Positions 1 to 5,747 of a stretch of 11,036 nucleotides of DNA are shown here, in pieces. Numbering within the stretch: position 1 is the stretch's first letter; every line of letters starts with the position of its first letter. The DNA is from an uncultured Collinsella sp. (GTDB lineage: Bacteria > Actinomycetota > Coriobacteriia > Coriobacteriales > Coriobacteriaceae), in the NCBI GenBank assembly GCA_902495085.1, contig CABUWA010000059.1:1-11036 (forward strand), read 5' to 3'. The translations under genes were made by a program, and so were the position numbers. Below the pieces are notes generated by a model. It worked only from the letters and a program-made list of their open reading frames with translations. It had not been told where the DNA came from and did no database searches.

Positions 1-658
1 CGAGCTCGATCTTAACTGGCAGCGTTTGGCACTCACCAACGCCATGGAGCGCGATCACCTGGGCGTGCTGACCGGCTCGCCCATCACCGATGTGCGCATT
101 ACGCTCACGGGCGGCCGTGCGCATGCCAAACATACCGAGGGCGGCGATTTTCGCCAGGCCACGTACCGCGCGATTCGCCAGGGGCTCATGCAGGCGCGTG
201 AGGCCGGCGCGGCGGTACTGTTGGAGCCGTGGTACCACTTTGAGCTCGAGGTGCCGGGGGAGTGCGTGGGCCGGGCGCTCTCAGACGCCACGCGCATGGG
301 CGCTGAGTACGAACCGCCGGCGATGGCGGGCGATCGGGCAAAGCTTGTGGGTCGCGTGCCAGCATCCGAGGTGCAGGATTACGCGCTGGAGGTGGCTGCC
401 TATACGAGCGGTCGCGGTCATCTGTACCTGGAGTTCGCCGGCTATTCGGCTTGCCATGATGCCGAGCGCGTAATCGAGACTGCCGCCTATGAGCCCGAGG
501 CCGATCTGCCTAACACGCCCGATTCGGTCTTTTGCTCTCACGGCGCCGGCTACACGGTCAAATGGTACGACGTACCCGCCGCGGCGCACGTAAAGGTCGA
601 TCCCGCCACCTTTCGCCCCTGGCGGGCAGCAGATGCCGAGTTTTTCGGCCACATGTGA
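1..658 (+). CDS. Tet(M)-like translation-factor GTPase (EF-G paralogue), C-terminal part, 5' truncated by window
   Basis: The open frame runs from base 2 without a stop to TGA at 656-658 (218 residues visible). The TTG at 26 is internal: the codons before it (ELDLNWQR) continue the protein. The fragment matches domains IV and V of the ribosomal protection family (Tet M/O/W type and related uncharacterised EF-G-like GTPases). Family-like features are NWQ near the start, the domain IV stretch SPITDVRITLTGGRAHAKHT followed by GGDFRQAT, the LLEPWYHFELEVP strand that opens domain V, and SHGAGYTVKWYDVP near the C-terminus. The GTPase domain lies outside the window. Known proteins of this family bind the ribosome like EF-G and, in the Tet subgroup, dislodge tetracycline. 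The DSVFCSHGAG ending differs from classical Tet(M), so I read it as a chromosomal relative rather than a proven resistance gene. Its stop codon lies inside the first hairpin repeat, and the last residues (FFGHM) may have been shaped by it. Confidence 0.85.
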   Translation, partial: ELDLNWQRLALTNAMERDHLGVLTGSPITDVRITLTGGRAHAKHTEGGDFRQATYRAIRQGLMQAREAGAAVLLEPWYHFELEVPGECVGRALSDATRMGAEYEPPAMAGDRAKLVGRVPASEVQDYALEVAAYTSGRGHLYLEFAGYSACHDAERVIETAAYEPEADLPNTPDSVFCSHGAGYTVKWYDVPAAAHVKVDPATFRPWRAADAEFFGHM

Positions 659-684
659 CAAAGGGACAGTTCCTTTGTCGTATG
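652..684 (+). repeat. Hairpin repeat copy 1 (GTGACAAAGGGACAG family)
   Basis: Arms 652-666 and 670-684 pair over 15 positions around a three-base loop CAG. The inner pairs are Watson-Crick except G665-T671. The outer pairs 655-681 and 656-680 are G-T or T-G, which would be G-U wobbles in RNA. The TGA stop of the upstream gene (656-658) is part of the left arm. There is no T-run after the stem, so it is not a textbook intrinsic terminator. Three more copies lie at 1870-1900, 2475-2507 and 5024-5058. Confidence 0.85.
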
Positions 685-687
685 CTA

Positions 688-717
688 TTGGTGTAACTTG
701 GTATAAGTTGGTATAAC
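688..717 (+). promoter_or_regulatory. Three tandem 10-bp repeats with a possible promoter for the downstream ATPase gene
   Basis: Three consecutive decamers TTGGTGTAAC, TTGGTATAAG and TTGGTATAAC fill 688-717. The first TTGGTG (688-693) and the last TATAAC (712-717) are 18 bases apart and could act as -35 and -10 elements. The one-helical-turn spacing would also suit cooperative regulator binding on one DNA face. The repeat is seen directly; the promoter or operator role is inferred. The gene start follows 34 bases after the last decamer. Confidence 0.45.
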
Positions 718-751
718 TATTGCCAGGGTTTGCCAATCCGAGGAGGCCGAC

Positions 752-1870
752 ATGAATCCAAATCCCTTTAAGCCCACGGCTGGCAAGCGGCCTCCGATAC
801 TCATCGGTCGCGAGTCGGTCATCGAAGATTTCGAGGAAGGGCTCGATAACGGCGCCGGAGCGCCGGGCAGGCTCATGCTCATTACGGGAAACCGCGGCTG
901 TGGCAAAACGGTTCTCTTGCGGGAGCTGCAGCGTTTAGCTAGCGAGCGCGGATGGGCGGTTGTCTCCGATTCCGCCTCGCTTGGCCTATGCGACCGCCTG
1001 GCCGATGCGCTTCGCTCGAATAAACCCGTTGTGACGTCAATGGAGTTCGGTCCGTCGTTTGGCCGGATGTCGGTCGAGGCGGCGCGAGCAAAGGGCGAGA
1101 CGTTGCGCGGGCTGGTCAACGAGCGCCTCAAGAGGCTCGGTCCAGGCCAGGGCATACTGTTTGCGATTGACGAGGCGCAATCGGCGTCTATCGAGGAACT
1201 GGCGGCTCTTGCCGTTCTCTATCAGCAGGTGCTTGGAGACCAGGATGCCACGGGCTTGTCCGATAGCGACCAGCGCGGTCTTGCGCTGGTGTTCGCCGGC
1301 TTACCCAGTATGGTTGACGATCTGCTCGAAGAGCCGAGCGTGACGTTTTTGCGGCGTGCCCAGCAGCGTACGCTGGGGGCGATATCTTTGCCCAAGGTGC
1401 GCGATTCATATATCCAGACGGTCAAAGACGCTGGTCTTTACGTTGACGCGGAGACGGCGGACCTTGCGGCACGCAAGAGCATGGGGCATCCCTATATGGT
1501 TCAGCTGGTGGGCTATTACATGTGGCGCTCTGCTGTCCGACGTGGCTCACAGGTCATCGAAAGGCGCGATGTCGAGGATGGCCATGCGGATGCCGTCTTC
1601 GAGTTCTATGAAGCGGTTGACGCGCCCCTGTATTACGGGCTGCGCAGTCCACAGCGCCTTTTTATCGAGGCCATGGCGGTTGACGAGGACAAGCCGACGC
1701 TCATGGCGGATATCATTGAGCGCTGCGATCGTACCCAGAGCTGGGCGAGTAAATATCGCGCAAGCCTGATTCGCGAGCGCGTCATCGAGGCTGCCGGATA
1801 CGGTCTCGTCCGGTTTACCGTGCCCATGCTGGGCGAGTACATCCGCGACCGCGTTTTATGGCATGAGTGA
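752..1870 (+). CDS. P-loop ATPase of the AAA/Orc1-Cdc6-like kind with C-terminal winged helix
   Basis: This 372-residue protein has an N-terminal lead (NPFKPTAGKRPP) and then IGRE at 18-21, the usual entry to an AAA/STAND-type module. Walker A is GNRGCGKT at 46-53. Walker B is ILFAIDEAQ at 135-143. A sensor-1-like strand LALVFAGLP lies at 177-185, followed by TFLRRAQQR, a possible arginine finger. Residues from about 290 to the end look like a winged-helix domain (LRSPQRLFIEAMA and then RYASLIRERV-like helices, with a final strand and helix). Such proteins are widespread in Actinobacteria and are annotated only as ATP-binding protein; I know no established function, and no substrate or partner is evident here. 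The ATG at 752 is preceded by GAGGAGG with good spacing. It follows hairpin copy 1 and is followed by copy 2 one base after its TGA. No membrane segment is seen. Confidence 0.85.
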   Translation: MNPNPFKPTAGKRPPILIGRESVIEDFEEGLDNGAGAPGRLMLITGNRGCGKTVLLRELQRLASERGWAVVSDSASLGLCDRLADALRSNKPVVTSMEFGPSFGRMSVEAARAKGETLRGLVNERLKRLGPGQGILFAIDEAQSASIEELAALAVLYQQVLGDQDATGLSDSDQRGLALVFAGLPSMVDDLLEEPSVTFLRRAQQRTLGAISLPKVRDSYIQTVKDAGLYVDAETADLAARKSMGHPYMVQLVGYYMWRSAVRRGSQVIERRDVEDGHADAVFEFYEAVDAPLYYGLRSPQRLFIEAMAVDEDKPTLMADIIERCDRTQSWASKYRASLIRERVIEAAGYGLVRFTVPMLGEYIRDRVLWHE

Positions 1871-1900
1871 CGTGACAAAGGGACAGCCCCTTTGTCACGT
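1870..1900 (+). repeat. Hairpin repeat copy 2
   Basis: Left arm ACGTGACAAAGGG (1870-1882) and right arm CCCTTTGTCACGT (1888-1900) form a perfect 13-bp stem with loop ACAGC. It begins on the last base of the TGA stop of the ATPase gene. The outer pair is C-G where copy 4 has T-A, so the base pair is kept while the sequence changes. The GNAT start codon follows 21 bases after the stem. Confidence 0.9.
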
Positions 1901-1921
1901 CGATAGTTGAGAGGCTAAATT

Positions 1922-2476
1922 ATGGTGATTCATACTGAGCGCTTGACGCTTCGCCCGTGGCGCGAGGCGGATGCGGCGAGCCTGTTTACGTACGCGAGCG
2001 ACCCGGACGTGGGACCGGCTGCGGGCTGGCCGCCCCATCGAAGCATTGAGGAGAGCAGAGAGATCATTCGGACGGTCTTTACGGCGCCCCATACCTTTGC
2101 CATTTGCCTGCCTGAGACAGACGAGCCCGTGGGCAGCATCGGGCTCATGCCGCCTCGCTGTGAGTCGAACAGCCAAAGAGGCGGACTCGAGTTCGAGGTG
2201 GGGTATTGGATCGCCAAGCCATTCTGGGGTCTAGGCTTTGCTCCCGAAGCCGTGCGAGCCATGCAGCGCTATGCGTTCGATACGCTTGGCTGCAAGGCGC
2301 TTTGGTGCGGATACTATGAGGGCAATAACAAGTCGTTACGCGTCCAGCAAAAATGCGGGTTCACGCCACATCACGTTGAGCGCGACGTGCCCTGCGAGCT
2401 TATGGGCGATGTGCGTACCGAGTACTTTACGCATTTGACCCGCGAAGACTGGCGCAGGCAGGCACAGTGCGAGTAA
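1922..2476 (+). CDS. GNAT family N-acetyltransferase, RimJ/RimL-like
   Basis: This 184-residue protein has the layout of the Acetyltransf_3 (RimJ/RimL) group. It opens with HTERLTLRPWREADAASLF (residues 4-22), then shows a core strand PVGSIGLMP near 69-77, FEVGYWIAKPFWGLGFAPEA near 91-110 containing the acetyl-CoA pyrophosphate loop (a variant of the Q/R-x-x-G-x-G/A motif, here WGLGFA), and GNNKSLRVQQKCGF near 133-146, the usual N-x-x-S-x-x-x-x-x-K-x-G-F signature. Relatives acetylate N-terminal amines of ribosomal proteins, small amines or antibiotics; the substrate cannot be told from sequence. A GAGAGG stretch lies about 9 bases before the ATG at 1922. The stop TAA (2474-2476) overlaps the base of hairpin copy 3. 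Likely cytoplasmic and single-domain. Confidence 0.88.
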   Translation: MVIHTERLTLRPWREADAASLFTYASDPDVGPAAGWPPHRSIEESREIIRTVFTAPHTFAICLPETDEPVGSIGLMPPRCESNSQRGGLEFEVGYWIAKPFWGLGFAPEAVRAMQRYAFDTLGCKALWCGYYEGNNKSLRVQQKCGFTPHHVERDVPCELMGDVRTEYFTHLTREDWRRQAQCE

Positions 2477-2507
2477 CGTGACAAAGGGACAGTCCCTTTG
2501 CCACGTT
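2475..2507 (+). repeat. Hairpin repeat copy 3
   Basis: Arms 2475-2490 and 2492-2507 are complementary at all positions but one (A2481 opposite C2501). The core GGGACAGTCCC must in practice open to leave a loop of three or more bases. The left edge overlaps the TAA stop of the GNAT gene. The next gene's ribosome binding site starts about 10 bases after the stem. Confidence 0.88.
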
Positions 2508-2528
2508 CGGCTAACAGGAAGGGGAGCG

Positions 2529-5021
2529 ATGACGGTGTCGCAACAACCAAGTGCTATCGAGGTACGTGGCGCGCGCGTCCATAACCTTAAAGATATCGAT
2601 ATCGATATTCCGCTGGGAAAGCTCGTGGGTATTGCCGGCGTGTCGGGCTCGGGCAAGAGTTCGCTGGCACTGGGCGTTCTTTACGCCGAGGGCTCGCGCC
2701 GTTACCTGGAGGCGCTCAGCACCTATACTCGCCGTCGTCTGACGCAGGCCGAACATGCCCAGGTGGATGAGGTCTTGCACGTGCCGGCGGCGCTCGCGCT
2801 GCACCAGCGTCCGAGCGTGCCGGGCGTGCGCTCGACCTTTGGCACCATGACCGAGCTCAACAATAGCCTGCGCCTGCTCTTTAGCCGCTGCGCCCATCAC
2901 GTGTGCCCGCATTGCGGGGCGCGTGTGGAGCCGAGCCTTAACGTGGCTGCGGGCCTGTCGCTCACGTGTCCGGCATGCGGCTGCGAGTTCTACGCGCCGA
3001 GCGCCGAGGACCTTGCCTTTAACAGCGGCGGTGCATGCCCTACCTGTGGCGGCACCGGTGTCATGCGCGAGGTGGACGAGGCGAGCCTGGTGCCCGACGA
3101 GTCAAAGACCATCAACGAGGGCGCGGTGCTTCCCTGGGGCACGCTCATGTGGGATCTGATGAAACAGGTGGCCGGCGAGATGGGCGTGCGCACCGACGTG
3201 CCGTTTAACCAGCTCACACCTCAAGAGCGCGACATCGTGTTCCATGGCCCGGCGGTTAAGAAGCACATTCTCTACGTTCCCAAAAACGGCGAGGGCGCCA
3301 CGCCGCTCGACTTTACCTATTACAACGCCGTCTATACCGTCGAGAATGCACTCGCCAAGGTTAAGGACGACAAAGGCCTCAAGCGCGTGGCGCGCTTTTT
3401 GCGCGAGGGCCCGTGCCGCGACTGCGGCGGCACGCGTCTCTCCGAGGCTGCGCGCCAGCCCCAGGTGCGCGGTATCAATCTGGCACAGGCCGCGGCCATG
3501 ACGCTTGGCGATGCGATTGAGTGGGTACGTGGGGTGTCCGCATCCTTGCCGGCCGAGATGCAGCCCATGGCGACGGATATCTGCGATTCGTTTTTGAGCG
3601 CGGCCCGTCGTCTGGTCGACCTGGGTCTCGATTACCTTTCACTCGACCGCGCCGGTGCCACGCTCTCCACGGGTGAGCGCCAGCGCGTGCAGCTTGCTCG
3701 CGTGGTGCGCAACCGATCGACAGGCGTGCTTTATGTGTTGGACGAGCCTTCGATCGGCCTGCATCCTGCCAATGTCGACGGCCTGGTAGGTGTGATGCGC
3801 GATCTGGTGGATGACGGCAACACCGTGGTTGTTGTCGACCACGATACGCGCGTACTGGCGGAAGCCGACTATCTCGTCGAGATGGGCCCCGTTGCCGGAG
3901 CAGACGGCGGTAATGTGATTGCCACTGGTACGGTAGGCGAGGTCGAGCAATCGCGGGGCAGCCGCATCGCTCCGTTTTTGCGCGCAGAGCCCAAGCGCTT
4001 GCGTCCGCAGGTGACTGACGACGAGATGTTCGACCAGGGCCATATCCGCATGGCAACCGATGCCATCCATACCGTCAAGCCACTCGAAGTCGATATCCCG
4101 CGCGGTCGCTTGGTTGCGGTGACGGGCGTTTCGGGCTCGGGTAAGACGACGTTGGTGCTCGAGACGCTCATTCCGGCACTCAAGGCGCAGGCAGCCGGCG
4201 AGCGCCTGCCGGGGCACGTGCGTTGGGTCGATGCCGAGGGCATTGCCCGCGCAAATCTGATTGACGCTACGCCCATCGGCGCCAACGTGCGCTCGACGGT
4301 GGCGACTTATGCCGACATCCATGATGAGCTGCGCCGCGCCTTCGCCTGCACGCCAGAGGCCAAGGCAGTCGGCTACAAGGCAGGTGCCTTTAGCTACAAC
4401 ACTGGCACTCTGCGCTGCCCTACGTGCGATGGCACGGGCTCGATATCGCTCGACGTGCAGTTTCTGCCCGACGTCGAGATCATTTGCCCGGCATGTCGTG
4501 GTTCGCGTTATGCAGACGCGGCCTCGCATATCCATCGCGAGGGCAAGGACGGGAGCCTGCTTACGTTGCCGCAGCTCATGGACATGAGTGTGGACGAGGC
4601 CATCGACGCCACACTGGGACTCAAGAAAGTCCAGGCGCGCTTGCAGACCTTGCACGACCTGGGCTTGGGTTATCTCACGCTTGGTGAGCCCACACCGGCG
4701 CTTTCGGGCGGCGAGGCGCAGCGTCTAAAGCTTGCGAGCGAGATGGGTCGTGTGCAGGACGATGCCGTATTCGTATTCGACGAGCCCACGATCGGACTAC
4801 ATTCGCTCGATGTTCAGGTGTTGTTGAGCGTGTTCGACGGCCTTGTTGCCAAGGGCGCCACAGTTGTCGTGATCGAACACGATCTCGACCTTATCCGTAA
4901 CGCCGATTACGTGATCGACATGGGCCCGGGCGGTGGCGACGCCGGCGGGCAAATCGTCTGCGCCGGCACGCCGGGCGACATCGCGGCCTGCTCCGCAAGC
5001 ATCACCGGTCGCTATCTATAA
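2529..5021 (+). CDS. UvrA-like ABC ATPase without UvrB-binding region (UvrA2 / DrrC type)
   Basis: I place the start at the ATG at 2529, which follows GGAAGGGGAG; the longer frame from 2478 begins inside hairpin copy 3. This gives 830 residues against about 940 for housekeeping UvrA. Order of features: Walker A GVSGSGKSS (about 37-45), Q-loop region RPSVPGVRSTFGT, CPHC (about 126), CPAC (147), CPTCGGTG (170), ABC signature LSTGERQ (378), Walker B VLDEPS (403), second Walker A GVSGSGKTT (about 534), second zinc module CPTCDGTG (630) with CPAC (653), signature LSGGEAQ (724) and Walker B VFDEPT (748). In UvrA the UvrB-binding domain, roughly 115 residues, sits between the first CPxC and the following CPxC; here only about 20 residues separate them. 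UvrA2/DrrC proteins with this loss are linked to tolerance of DNA-binding drugs. It is not expected to recruit UvrB, so a role beside or apart from excision repair is inferred. The first signature has T in place of the usual first G. Confidence 0.9.
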   Translation: MTVSQQPSAIEVRGARVHNLKDIDIDIPLGKLVGIAGVSGSGKSSLALGVLYAEGSRRYLEALSTYTRRRLTQAEHAQVDEVLHVPAALALHQRPSVPGVRSTFGTMTELNNSLRLLFSRCAHHVCPHCGARVEPSLNVAAGLSLTCPACGCEFYAPSAEDLAFNSGGACPTCGGTGVMREVDEASLVPDESKTINEGAVLPWGTLMWDLMKQVAGEMGVRTDVPFNQLTPQERDIVFHGPAVKKHILYVPKNGEGATPLDFTYYNAVYTVENALAKVKDDKGLKRVARFLREGPCRDCGGTRLSEAARQPQVRGINLAQAAAMTLGDAIEWVRGVSASLPAEMQPMATDICDSFLSAARRLVDLGLDYLSLDRAGATLSTGERQRVQLARVVRNRSTGVLYVLDEPSIGLHPANVDGLVGVMRDLVDDGNTVVVVDHDTRVLAEADYLVEMGPVAGADGGNVIATGTVGEVEQSRGSRIAPFLRAEPKRLRPQVTDDEMFDQGHIRMATDAIHTVKPLEVDIPRGRLVAVTGVSGSGKTTLVLETLIPALKAQAAGERLPGHVRWVDAEGIARANLIDATPIGANVRSTVATYADIHDELRRAFACTPEAKAVGYKAGAFSYNTGTLRCPTCDGTGSISLDVQFLPDVEIICPACRGSRYADAASHIHREGKDGSLLTLPQLMDMSVDEAIDATLGLKKVQARLQTLHDLGLGYLTLGEPTPALSGGEAQRLKLASEMGRVQDDAVFVFDEPTIGLHSLDVQVLLSVFDGLVAKGATVVVIEHDLDLIRNADYVIDMGPGGGDAGGQIVCAGTPGDIAACSASITGRYL

Positions 5022-5023
5022 CC

Positions 5024-5058
5024 GAATGTGACAAAGGGACAGTTCCTTTGTCACATTC
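5024..5058 (+). repeat. Hairpin repeat copy 4, between convergent genes
   Basis: Left arm 5024-5039 and right arm 5043-5058 form a 16-bp stem with loop CAG and a single G-T pair (5038-5044). It lies two bases after the TAA of the uvrA-like gene. On the other strand it contains the TGA stop of trmL (5051-5053) and the last Met codon. Being symmetric, it could serve the 3' ends of both transcripts. No T-run follows on either side. Confidence 0.9.
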
Positions 5059-5650
5059 CCGGAAAGTCTGTCTGGCGCAGGGCTTCGTAGAGGACGATGG
5101 CGGCGCTGTTGGAAAGGTTGAGGGCGCTGATGCGGTAGTCGTCCGGGTCGACGAAGTTGCCGCAGATATCCTGCCGAAGGATGGCCTCGTGGCTGTCCTC
5201 GGTATGTCCCAGCGATTCCTCGTGGGCTTCCCAGGCCTCGGCGTTATCGAGTGAGTCACAATCGCGCAGCATCGGGATGCGCTCGCAGCGCTCGGACGCC
5301 GCGGCAAGCAGTGGCTCGGGAATGCCCGAGCTCTCGCTGCCAAAGACCAAGTAGTCTCCATCGCGGTAGGTACTCTGCGCATAGGTGCGGCGTGCCTTTT
5401 TGGTCAGCAGATGCAGGCGCTCGTCGGCAGGGGAGAGGCCATTGCGCGCAAGGAAATCCTCCCAGCCGGCATAGGTCGTCACGTCCAAGTTTTGCCAGTA
5501 GCCCAGACCGGCGCGACGTACCGTCTTGTCATCGAGCGAAAACCCCAGCGGCTCCACCAGATGCAGGCGGGCGCCGGTGACCACGCAGGTGCGGCCGATA
5601 TTGCCCGTATTGGCCGGAATCTCGGGCGCATACAGCACAATGTTGAACAT
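5051..5650 (-). CDS. trmL: tRNA (cytidine/uridine-2'-O-)-methyltransferase TrmL (SPOUT family) with an internal insertion
   Basis: TrmL methylates the 2'-O of wobble nucleotide 34 in certain tRNA-Leu species, using SAM, as a cytosolic homodimer. The start is the ATG at 5650, seven bases after AAGGAG; a longer frame upstream runs through a terminator and is rejected. The 199-residue protein opens with MFNIVLYAPEIPANTGNIGR (motif 1, N14 and R20), has FGSESSGIP at 103-111 (motif 2, the SAM-knot), and NLSNSAAIVLYEA at 178-190 (motif 3). E. coli TrmL has about 157 residues; the extra length is mainly an acidic stretch between motifs 2 and 3, about residues 130-175 (key parts DCDSLDNAEAWEAHEE and FVDPDDYRIS). 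The C-terminus FPGM matches the family end and then stops inside hairpin copy 4. The uvrA-like gene is convergent with it. Confidence 0.9.
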   Translation of the reverse strand: MFNIVLYAPEIPANTGNIGRTCVVTGARLHLVEPLGFSLDDKTVRRAGLGYWQNLDVTTYAGWEDFLARNGLSPADERLHLLTKKARRTYAQSTYRDGDYLVFGSESSGIPEPLLAAASERCERIPMLRDCDSLDNAEAWEAHEESLGHTEDSHEAILRQDICGNFVDPDDYRISALNLSNSAAIVLYEALRQTDFPGM

Positions 5651-5671
5651 GAATCTCCTTGACTCAGAACG

Positions 5672-5706
5672 AAAAACCACCACGAAGGGCACCTTCGTGG
5701 TGGTTT
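5672..5706 (-). terminator. Intrinsic terminator after the CobW-type GTPase gene
   Basis: On the - strand, AAACCACCACGAAGG (5706-5692) pairs perfectly with CCTTCGTGGTGGTTT (5688-5674) over 15 bp around a three-base loop, and the stem runs straight into a T-rich end (five T at 5676-5672). This is a good Rho-independent terminator for the gene ending at 5748. Only 21 bases separate it from the trmL ATG at 5650, so it could also sit in the trmL leader. Confidence 0.85.
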
Positions 5707-5747
5707 GGCGGTTATACGTAGGCGGAAAAATACCCGCTTGGATAAAC

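Noticed and set aside
2478..2528. Longer uvrA-like start at the GTG in hairpin copy 3
   Set aside because: The extra 17 residues are encoded by the repeat stem, and a good ribosome binding site (GGAAGGGGAG) precedes the ATG at 2529, where UvrA homology begins.
3639..4655. 338-codon open frame on the - strand inside the uvrA-like gene
   Set aside because: Antisense to well-conserved ABC ATPase motifs, with no ribosome binding site or recognisable domain.
652..5058. Reading the four repeats as a CRISPR array
   Set aside because: Copies are 0.6 to 2.5 kb apart with whole genes between them, and they are nearly full palindromes; there are no spacers or cas genes.
5651..5692. Longer trmL start upstream of 5650
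   Set aside because: The added residues are translated from the terminator stem and T-run; AAGGAG just before the ATG at 5650 and the family start MFNIVLYAPEIP support 5650.
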